From Burkholderiales bacterium (GTDB taxonomy: Bacteria; Pseudomonadota; Gammaproteobacteria; Burkholderiales; Burkholderiaceae_C): 6,960 nucleotides of DNA. Positions 1-4,954 of the stretch are shown here, piece by piece. Position numbers and translations under genes: made by a program. The stretch is from NCBI GenBank assembly GCA_947474415.1, contig CANJKD010000121.1:1-6960 (forward strand), written 5' to 3'. How positions within the stretch are numbered: the stretch's first letter is position 1; every line of letters begins with the position of its first letter. The notes under the pieces are model-generated. The model saw only the letters and a list, made by a program, of their open reading frames with translations. It did not search any database and had not been told where the DNA came from.

Positions 1-179
1 GCCTGGCGAGACGCATCTTCGAGCCGTTCTTCACGACCCGCGCGGCCCAGTTCGGCACCGGCCTGGGCCTGACGATCTGCACCGAAATTGCGCTCGAGCA
101 TGGGGGCCGCATCGAGCTGCGCAGCGGCGCGCCGGAAGGCGCGAGCTTCTGTGTGATGTTGCCCAAGGGGGCGGCGTGA
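1..179 (+). CDS. Sensor histidine kinase, C-terminal fragment (ATPase domain end)
   Basis: Only the last 58 codons are inside the window, read from base 3 to the TGA at 177-179; the 5' part lies off the left edge. The visible residues carry the end of a GHKL/HATPase_c domain: an F-box-like IFEPFFTT, the G2 box FGTGLGLTI, then the helix and strand that normally follow (EHGGRIEL). This is the ATP-binding part of a two-component kinase, which would phosphorylate its partner regulator. The next gene encodes an NtrC-type regulator and starts inside this stop codon (GTGA, 176-179), so the two are almost certainly a cognate pair. The H-box, N-box and any sensor or membrane domain are not visible. 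It therefore cannot be said what signal is sensed or whether the kinase is membrane-bound. Confidence 0.93.
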   Translation, partial: LARRIFEPFFTTRAAQFGTGLGLTICTEIALEHGGRIELRSGAPEGASFCVMLPKGAA

Positions 180-1588
180 CCGACCGCAAAGCCGCTGACG
201 GCGCCTTGCTGCGCGCTGCCGCTCAGGTGCTGGTGATCGACGACGACCGCGGCATTTGCGAGTGCGTTGAGATGCTGCTCGACCGCGCTGGCCACGCCAG
301 CGTGATCACGCACCTCGGCGACGAAGGGCTGGCGCAACTCAAGACGCGCGAGTTCGACCTGGTGATCACCGACTTGCGGTTGCCGGATGCGAGTGGCCTG
401 GACATCGTGGCGGCTGTGAAGGCGCTGCACCCCGAGACACAGGTCATTCTGATGACAAGTTTTTCGTCGGTCGAAAGCGCCATCGAAGCACTGCGCTGCG
501 GCGCGAACGACTACGTCATCAAGCCTTTCGACAACGATGACTTCGTGTTTTCGGTCGAACGGGCTCTGGGCGAGCGCCGCACCCGCAAGGAAAACGCCGC
601 GCTGCGGCGCAACCTGAAGAAGGTCTTCACGCAGCAGACCATCATCGGCGAGAGCGACGGCGTGAAACGCCTGCTCTCGATGATCCAGCGCGTTGCCGCC
701 ACTGATGCGAATGTGCTGATCCAGGGCGAGAGCGGCTGCGGCAAGGAACTCGTGGCGCAGGCCATTCATTTCGGCGGCAGCCGGGCGCAGCGGCCTTTCG
801 TCGCGGTGAATTGCGGCGCAATTCCGGCCGAACTGATCGAGTCTGAATTGTTCGGCCGCGAAAAGGGCGCTTACACCGGGGCAAGCAGCGCCAGTGAAGG
901 CCTGATTCGCGAGGCCAGCGGCGGCACGCTGTTTCTCGACGAGGTCTCGGAGATGCCGCTGGCCGCGCAAGTCAAGCTGCTGCGCGTGCTGCAAGAGCGC
1001 CAGGTGCGCCCGCTCGGCTCGAACCAGAGCTTTCTCACCGACACGCGCTTCCTCGCGGCGAGCAACCGCAACCTGAAGGAAAGCGCGGAGCGCGGTAGTT
1101 TCCGGGCCGACCTGTACTACCGCCTGAACGTCATCGCGATCCATGTGCCGCCGCTGCGCGAGCGCGGCGCTGACATCGAGTTGCTGGCGCGCCACTTCAT
1201 GCACCAGTTCTGCCGCAAGTTCGCCAGCCCGGTGACCCGCATGCACAAAGACTTCGTCGAGTTCCTGTACCACCACAGCTGGCCGGGGAATGTGCGCGAG
1301 CTGCAAAACGTGATCGAGCGGGCCGTGATCCTGGCCGACTCCGACGTGCTCACCTTGAGCGATCTCGAAGAGATGATCGCCACGCCCGCCAGCGATGCCG
1401 TTGCATTGATCGCACCCAAGGGCAGCGACTTGCCCTTGTCGATCGAGGAATACACCAAGGAAGTCATCACCCAGTACCAAGACCGCTACGGCGAGGCTGA
1501 ACTGGCCGCGCTGCTGGGCATCGGCCGCAAGGCGCTGTGGGTGCGGCGCCGGCACTGGGACTTGTACCGGACGAGCGAGTCAGCATGA
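176..1588 (+). CDS. NtrC-family sigma54-dependent response regulator
   Basis: A 470-residue protein with the full NtrC architecture. The receiver domain covers about residues 17-132: acidic D22-D24, phospho-acceptor D66 in LVITD, T94 and K116 in VIKPF. The central AAA+ domain covers about 156-385: Walker A GESGCGKE at 184-191, L1 loop GAYTGA at 231-236, Walker B GGTLFLDE at 249-256, candidate arginine fingers R310/R316, and sensor II WPGNVREL with R374. A C-terminal Fis-type helix-turn-helix spans about 434-466 (LAALLGIGRKALW). Proteins of this type are phosphorylated by a kinase, bind upstream enhancers and use ATP to open sigma54-RNA polymerase promoters. The GTG start overlaps the kinase stop and is preceded by AAGGGGG at 165-171. 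Two variations are visible: GAYTGA instead of GAFTGA, and Cys in place of the usual Thr in Walker A. All catalytic residues remain, so activity is expected. The target is not shown by the sequence; the convergent molybdoenzyme operon is an inferred candidate. Confidence 0.96.
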   Translation: MTDRKAADGALLRAAAQVLVIDDDRGICECVEMLLDRAGHASVITHLGDEGLAQLKTREFDLVITDLRLPDASGLDIVAAVKALHPETQVILMTSFSSVESAIEALRCGANDYVIKPFDNDDFVFSVERALGERRTRKENAALRRNLKKVFTQQTIIGESDGVKRLLSMIQRVAATDANVLIQGESGCGKELVAQAIHFGGSRAQRPFVAVNCGAIPAELIESELFGREKGAYTGASSASEGLIREASGGTLFLDEVSEMPLAAQVKLLRVLQERQVRPLGSNQSFLTDTRFLAASNRNLKESAERGSFRADLYYRLNVIAIHVPPLRERGADIELLARHFMHQFCRKFASPVTRMHKDFVEFLYHHSWPGNVRELQNVIERAVILADSDVLTLSDLEEMIATPASDAVALIAPKGSDLPLSIEEYTKEVITQYQDRYGEAELAALLGIGRKALWVRRRHWDLYRTSESA

Positions 1589-2067
1589 ACACCCACCGGA
1601 GCCTACCGATGACCAACCCGGCCCCCGCTGACGAGACGCCCTGTGCGCTCTTGTCGCAGACGAACTTTTTCGGCCGGTTGACACCGAGCCAGCTGGATCG
1701 TGTTGACGCCCTGACTACCGTGCAGGATTGTGAGGCGGGCCAGCAGGTCTATCGCGCCGGCGATCCGGCCAACAACGTCTATGTGCTGGTGCACGGCAGG
1801 GTCCGGCAGGCGATCGGCTTCGGTGGGCGCACGGCCAGCGTCGGCGACATCCTGCGCTGCGGCGAGTTGTTCGGCTGGGCCGCGCTGACACCGCCGCGCA
1901 ATGTGCGCATCGCCACGGTGGCCTGCCTCGCGCCGTGCCGGTTCCTCGTCATCGACGGTGCCGGCTTGATCGGCCTGATGGAGCAAGACCATACGGTCGG
2001 CTACCGCCTGATGACGCAACTGAACCGCTTGATCACAGGCACGTTGACTTCGTTTGCCGGCGGTTAG
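1585..2067 (+). CDS. Stand-alone cyclic-nucleotide-binding-fold (Crp/Fnr effector-like) protein without HTH
   Basis: A 160-residue protein. Residues about 22-135 fit the Crp/Fnr effector beta-roll: NFFGRLTPSQLDRV entry helix, YRAGDPANNVYVLVHGRVR core, GELFGWAAL turn, then RIATVACLAPCRFLVID. It ends after one long helix (about 137-155), where Crp/Fnr regulators continue into a roughly 70-residue helix-turn-helix. No in-frame HTH follows the TAG stop, so this is a sensor or partner module and not a DNA-binding regulator. The conserved Glu of the FGE phosphate-binding motif of CRP is Trp98 here (FGW), so cAMP binding in the CRP manner is doubtful. The chosen ATG overlaps the regulator stop (ATGA). 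A second ATG at 1609 has a better Shine-Dalgarno (GGAG, 1598-1601) and would give 152 residues. Five Cys (20, 49, 92, 114, 118) do not form an Fnr cluster pattern. The ligand and role are unknown; coupling suggests it works with the kinase/regulator pair. Confidence 0.85.
   Translation: MNTHRSLPMTNPAPADETPCALLSQTNFFGRLTPSQLDRVDALTTVQDCEAGQQVYRAGDPANNVYVLVHGRVRQAIGFGGRTASVGDILRCGELFGWAALTPPRNVRIATVACLAPCRFLVIDGAGLIGLMEQDHTVGYRLMTQLNRLITGTLTSFAGG
1598..1601 (+). promoter_or_regulatory. Candidate Shine-Dalgarno for the internal ATG of the CNBD gene
   Basis: GGAG sits 7 bases before the ATG at 1609. The overlapping ATG at 1585 has no comparable purine-rich site, only scattered GAG. Translation may therefore begin at 1609, or at 1585 through coupling to the upstream stop. 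The choice changes only the first 8 residues and does not touch the folded domain. Confidence 0.5.
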
Positions 2068-2070
2068 CCC

Positions 2071-2096
2071 GGGCTGAGCGAGCGCATCGCTGACCC
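2071..2096 (+). terminator. Weak hairpin just after the CNBD stop codon
   Basis: AGCGA (2077-2081) pairs with TCGCT (2087-2091) around a 5-base loop, flanked by GGG (2071-2073) and CCC (2094-2096) across a small internal loop. It begins 4 bases after the stop of the last + strand gene, which is where a terminator hairpin would sit. It has no downstream T-run, so it is at most a weak or Rho-assisted terminator or an RNA-end-stabilising hairpin. Confidence 0.25.
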
Positions 2097-2099
2097 GCA

Positions 2100-2125
2100 T
2101 GGTTCACGTGACCACGTAGGAACTA
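2100..2125. repeat. Imperfect dyad around TCACGTGA
   Basis: The arms GTTC-ACGTG (2102-2110) and CACGT-AG-GAAC (2113-2123) are complementary apart from a 2-base AG bulge in the right arm. A G-T wobble and a T-A pair extend the dyad outward to 2100 and 2125. A perfect 8-base palindrome, TCACGTGA, lies at 2104-2111. It could fold as an RNA hairpin between the convergent operons or serve as a protein-binding dyad. There is no T-run, and no promoter can be assigned to it. Confidence 0.35.
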
Positions 2126-2234
2126 GGGCGGCATGGCTCTGTGGATGCCTGCTGATCGAGGTGTCGAATCTCGATGAGCGGATGGGGAGTGCCGAACCCA
2201 AACTGTACCGAGGAAATTGACATCGGGACCGTCG

Positions 2235-2256
2235 GGTTCGGCCGACTTGGCCGACC
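2235..2256. repeat. GC-rich inverted repeat (TCGGCC / GGCCGA)
   Basis: TCGGCC (2238-2243) and GGCCGA (2249-2254) form a perfect 6-base stem around GACTT. It extends by GG/CC across a single bulged T to an 8-pair stem. It lies about 120 bases beyond the end of the - strand operon and 170 bases beyond the + strand operon. It could contribute to bidirectional termination, but it lacks a T-run. Confidence 0.3.
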
Positions 2257-2376
2257 TGCGGTAGGCAGCCGCTTCGACGGTGGCAGCATGACCGTCAAGA
2301 CACTCGTTGGCCCTGGCAATCGCCGTCAACATGGCCCTTCAGGCCCTGCCGTGGTCGATGCGTGAAAGATGTGGGC

Positions 2377-3120
2377 CTAGAGCAAACGCACCAGCAACCC
2401 GGCGCCCACGCCAACGCACAACAGCCCGACCCCCCGGCGCAGCCAGCGCGCATCGACGGCATGCGCCGCTCGCACGCCGACGACCACACCGAGCACCGCG
2501 AACAGCGTCAACAGCGCGGCCAGCCTCAGGTCGACGTTGCCTTGCGCCAGATGCGCGACGCTGCCCGAGACCGACGCGACGATCTGGATCACCTGGCTGG
2601 CGCCGATGGCAGCCAGTGCGGGGAAGCCGCACACCACCAGCATCGGTACCGCCAGCGCCGGACCGCCGATGCCGGTCAGGCCCGAGCCGAAGCCGGTGAC
2701 GGCGCCGATCACGAACAGCAGCGCCCGCTGCCGGCGCGGCCGGTCGTCGAAGCAGGCGGTGCGAAGCGCGCTGCTGGTGAACAGCGTGTTCGCGCCGGCC
2801 GCCACGATCAGCAGCGCCAGGATCAACGTGAGCAGCTTCGCATCGAGCCGTGCATTGGCCCAGCCACCGACCACGCCGAACAGCGCGCCGCCCAGACACA
2901 AGGGCGTCGTCAGCGCCCAGTCGATGCTGCCGCGGCGCTGGAACAACGCGGTACCGACGATGCCTGTGAAGATGAAAGTGAAGAGCGCCGTGGCCATCGC
3001 GGCCTGGATCGGCAGTGGCGCCAGCATCTGAAGGGCCGGGATCAGCAGGATGCCACCGACACCGACGGCGCCGATCAGGATGCCGACCAGCGCCGCGACC
3101 GCAGCGAGCGCAAGCATCAT
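2377..3120 (-). CDS. TauE/SafE-family sulfite/anion exporter
   Basis: A 247-residue, almost entirely hydrophobic protein with about eight predicted membrane helices in two related halves. Each half carries the glycine-rich family signature: GAVGVGGILLIPAL at residues 17-30 and GFGSGLTGIGGPALAVPM at 143-160. Family members export or move small sulfur anions and related carboxylates across the inner membrane; TauE/SafE proteins are linked to sulfite, sulfonate and sulfoacetate metabolism. It is the last gene of the molybdoenzyme operon, 43 bases after the anchor-subunit stop, which supports sulfite as the substrate (inference). Two ATGs stand in tandem: the one at 3120 is used here, but AGCAGG is better spaced (5 bases) for the one at 3117. 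Its length is typical for short TauE/SafE proteins, and no key region appears missing. Substrate specificity cannot be read from sequence. Confidence 0.9.
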   Translation of the reverse strand: MMLALAAVAALVGILIGAVGVGGILLIPALQMLAPLPIQAAMATALFTFIFTGIVGTALFQRRGSIDWALTTPLCLGGALFGVVGGWANARLDAKLLTLILALLIVAAGANTLFTSSALRTACFDDRPRRQRALLFVIGAVTGFGSGLTGIGGPALAVPMLVVCGFPALAAIGASQVIQIVASVSGSVAHLAQGNVDLRLAALLTLFAVLGVVVGVRAAHAVDARWLRRGVGLLCVGVGAGLLVRLL

Positions 3121-3163
3121 CGCCTGCTGGGGTCAACGCGACCGCGACAACCACGCACGGTGG

Positions 3164-4105
3164 TTATGAGATCGCCTGGTAATACAGGTTCTGCGGATGG
3201 TTCGATTGTGCGAAGAAAAACCATCGCTCGGCGAGCAGGCCGGTGTACTGCACCGCAAAGGCCAGGCACAGCGCCAGCGTCGATCCGCTGCGCCAGCCGA
3301 CGCCGAGGAGCAGCAGCGGCAGTGCGAACGCCAGCACCAGGAACCCCCATTTGACGCTGCGCAGCAGCGCCCGGCTGCGGCCGTGGAAGAACTCGCGCGT
3401 GTTGTACGAGCCGCCCATGAAGCCTTGCGATGTCTGTTTGATGCGCGGGTGGTGAATGCCGGTGGCCGACTGCAAGCTCGACTTGGGGCGCAGCCGGCTG
3501 TTACGCAGCAACGAGGCAGATCGTGTCGCCAGCCCGAGCACGGTGAGCACCATCGCCGCCTGCGCGTAGGCGGGCACCAGGCCGTCTGCCGTGAAGGCAG
3601 CGAAGGCCGTGGCCAGCGTGATGCCGGAGGCGCAGCCGAGCACGCCGTAGTTCGCCACCGTCAGCGGGCTCGCCCATTCCTGCAGGAACTTGATGCAGGC
3701 GTAGATCATGCCGGTGCAGACGAACAGCGCCAGACAAAGCAGCAATGCCACGGCGCCGATCACCGGCGTGGTGCGCCAACCAAGGTAGTGCCCGAGGCCG
3801 TAGGCGAACACGACTGCCATGAACGTTGGCAGCGCGATGCCCTCGCGCGAAAGCCACGAGGTGCGCCACATCGCCAGCGCCCGCCAGGCGCGCTCCGGGT
3901 GGCCGAGGTGGAACAGCGATGCGACCGCACCCAGCCCCGTGAACACAAGCGCCAGCGCGCTGCCCCAGACGTAGAAGCCGCTCGCCGGCTGCGGCTCGGC
4001 AATGCGCAGCAGCGCGGCGATCTCGGCCGCATACAGGCCCAGGAACAAGCCTTGACCGGCACCGATCAGCGTCGTTAGGAAGATCACAGAAAACCCGGGG
4101 TGCAT
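3164..4105 (-). CDS. soeC: DmsC/NrfD-type membrane anchor subunit, probable SoeC
   Basis: A 313-residue integral membrane protein with about eight helices (roughly residues 5-33, 44-66, 91-109, 116-140, 151-172, 178-196, 252-270, 276-297). The family signature after helix 2 is clear: FHLGHPERAWRAL at 65-77, then WRTSWLSREG at 80-89. This matches the DmsC-type anchors that bind quinone and hold the catalytic and iron-sulfur subunits of molybdoenzymes at the membrane. A polar loop at about 201-250 separates the last helix pair. The start is the ATG at 4105, chosen because it opens directly into helix 1 (MHPGFSVIFL) and has GGA 7 bases upstream. The frame remains open far upstream across the iron-sulfur gene, but that part is alternate-frame shadow. 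The gene lies 53 bases after the iron-sulfur subunit. DmsC and SoeC cannot be separated by this subunit alone; the Soe assignment rests on operon context. Confidence 0.88.
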   Translation of the reverse strand: MHPGFSVIFLTTLIGAGQGLFLGLYAAEIAALLRIAEPQPASGFYVWGSALALVFTGLGAVASLFHLGHPERAWRALAMWRTSWLSREGIALPTFMAVVFAYGLGHYLGWRTTPVIGAVALLLCLALFVCTGMIYACIKFLQEWASPLTVANYGVLGCASGITLATAFAAFTADGLVPAYAQAAMVLTVLGLATRSASLLRNSRLRPKSSLQSATGIHHPRIKQTSQGFMGGSYNTREFFHGRSRALLRSVKWGFLVLAFALPLLLLGVGWRSGSTLALCLAFAVQYTGLLAERWFFFAQSNHPQNLYYQAIS

Positions 4106-4158
4106 GGTGGAGTCCGTTGAGGCAGGGGTGAGCGCGTTGGCGTTCAGGTCACGGGCCT

Positions 4159-4899
4159 TCAGCCCGAAAAAGTACTCGCGTCGTCGAGCGTCGGGCGCGG
4201 CTTGGCGCCCGGCACCAGCGCGGCGATGTCGATCAACTGAGGGCTGACGGCCCGCATCACTTCGTCGTCGCGGATGTTGATGACGGTCTTGCGCCGAGGC
4301 AGGTAGTGGTTCGACGGTTCGGTGCCCCATTCCGGCATCAGCTGGTAGCCGCCGCGCTCGCGGATCGCGGTCGACACTTCCGACTCCGGGTCGTGCACGT
4401 CGCCAAACAGCCGTGCGTTGGTCGGACAGGCCATCACGCAGGCCGGGCGCCGGTCGGCCAACGGCAAAGCGTCGCTGTAGATGCGGTCCACGCACAGCGT
4501 GCATTTGGTCATCACCTGACTCTCTTCGTCGAGCTCGCGCACGCCGTAGGGGCAGGCCCAGGCGCAGTAGCCGCAGCCGATGCACTTGTCGTAGTCGATC
4601 AGCACGATGCCGTCCTCCTTGCGCTTGTAGCTCGCGCCGGTGGGGCACACCGGCACGCACGGTGGGTCTTCGCAGTGCAGGCACGACTTCGGCAGGTGCA
4701 CGGTTTGCGTGGCCGGGAACTCGCCGACCTCGAAGGTCTGGACGCGGTTGAAGAAGGTGCCGGTGGGGTTCTCGTCGTAGGGCCGGAAATCGGAGAGCGC
4801 ACCGGCGCTGCCCGAGGTGTTCCAGGACTTGCAACTCGTCACGCAGGCTTGGCAGCCCACGCAAACGTTGAGGTCGATGACAAGCGCCAGTTGGGTCAT
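4159..4899 (-). CDS. soeB: Four-cluster [4Fe-4S] electron-transfer subunit, probable SoeB
   Basis: A 246-residue DmsB/NrfC-type ferredoxin subunit with four complete cysteine groups: C13-C16-C19-C23, C73-C76-C81-C85, C106-C109-C112-C116, and C133-C136-C154-C158. All sixteen ligands are Cys, consistent with four [4Fe-4S] clusters forming a wire from the molybdenum subunit to the membrane anchor. After C158 an 88-residue tail contains RERGGYQLMPEWGTEPSNHY, making the protein longer than E. coli DmsB (about 205 residues). No signal peptide is present; the N-terminus begins directly with the first cluster strand (MTQLALVIDLNVCVGC). This allows cytoplasmic location, although co-export with a Tat-bearing partner is also known in the family. 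The ATG at 4899 is supported by AAGGA at 4908-4912, 8 bases upstream. It follows the catalytic subunit by 55 bases. SoeB is favoured by the TauE/SafE neighbour; DmsB-like function is the alternative. Confidence 0.9.
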   Translation of the reverse strand: MTQLALVIDLNVCVGCQACVTSCKSWNTSGSAGALSDFRPYDENPTGTFFNRVQTFEVGEFPATQTVHLPKSCLHCEDPPCVPVCPTGASYKRKEDGIVLIDYDKCIGCGYCAWACPYGVRELDEESQVMTKCTLCVDRIYSDALPLADRRPACVMACPTNARLFGDVHDPESEVSTAIRERGGYQLMPEWGTEPSNHYLPRRKTVINIRDDEVMRAVSPQLIDIAALVPGAKPRPTLDDASTFSG

Positions 4900-4907
4900 G
4901 GGGTGCG

Positions 4908-4912
4908 TCCTT
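4908..4912 (-). promoter_or_regulatory. Shine-Dalgarno of the iron-sulfur subunit gene
   Basis: AAGGA on the - strand, 8 bases before the ATG at 4899. It decides the start, because the same frame stays open upstream to 5079 across the end of the catalytic-subunit gene. That upstream part is rich in Pro, Arg and Ser, as expected of a shadow frame. Confidence 0.75.
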
Positions 4913-4954
4913 GTCGGTAGGGGTGGAAAAGGCGGTGGGGCGGGCTGCGATTGA

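Larger units (their letters stand above)
2068..2376. other. Convergent intergenic region, no supported gene
   Basis: About 310 bases lie between the stop of the + strand CNBD gene and the stop of the - strand exporter gene. Short open frames exist on both strands (for example 2104-2319 and 2123-2332 on -, 2174-2365 on +). None has a convincing Shine-Dalgarno, and I recognise no protein family in them. Visible structure consists of small inverted repeats: 2077-2091, 2100-2125, 2155-2175 (ATCGAG, 9-base loop, CTCGAT), 2235-2256 and 2333-2345 (GGCC, 5 bases, GGCC). No T-run follows any of them on either strand, so a classical intrinsic terminator is not evident. Rho-dependent ending of both operons is a possible inference. 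Confidence 0.7.

Noticed and set aside
1603..2100. 165-residue - strand frame opposite the CNBD gene
   Set aside because: It is antisense to a recognisable beta-roll domain and has no motif of its own; it ends in shadow composition.
2174..2365. 63-residue + strand frame in the intergenic gap as a small gene
   Set aside because: It has no ribosome-binding site, no recognised family and only mixed third-position bias. I treat it as part of the unexplained gap.
2068..2376. Sigma54 (-24/-12) promoter in the gap
   Set aside because: I looked for TGGC-N8-TTGC and its complement and found no acceptable spacing. Both flanking operons also end here, so no promoter is required.
2339..3154. 271-residue - strand open frame overlapping the exporter in another frame
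   Set aside because: The alternative frame encodes the TauE/SafE signatures and the membrane helices. This one is Arg/Gly/Ala-rich shadow.
2362..3354. 330-residue + strand open frame over the exporter and the end of the anchor gene
   Set aside because: It is antisense to a clear membrane protein, its translation is Gln/Arg/Ala-rich with no domain, and such frames are expected in GC-rich DNA.
3197..4078. 293-residue + strand open frame over the anchor gene
   Set aside because: It is antisense to the DmsC-type gene and has biased Arg/Gln/Ala composition, no recognisable motif and no plausible ribosome site.
4106..4864. Open upstream extension of the anchor-subunit frame, giving a 566-residue protein
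   Set aside because: It overlaps the whole well-supported iron-sulfur gene in another frame and is Arg/Pro/Gly-rich low-complexity translation. The true hydrophobic N-terminus begins at the ATG at 4105.
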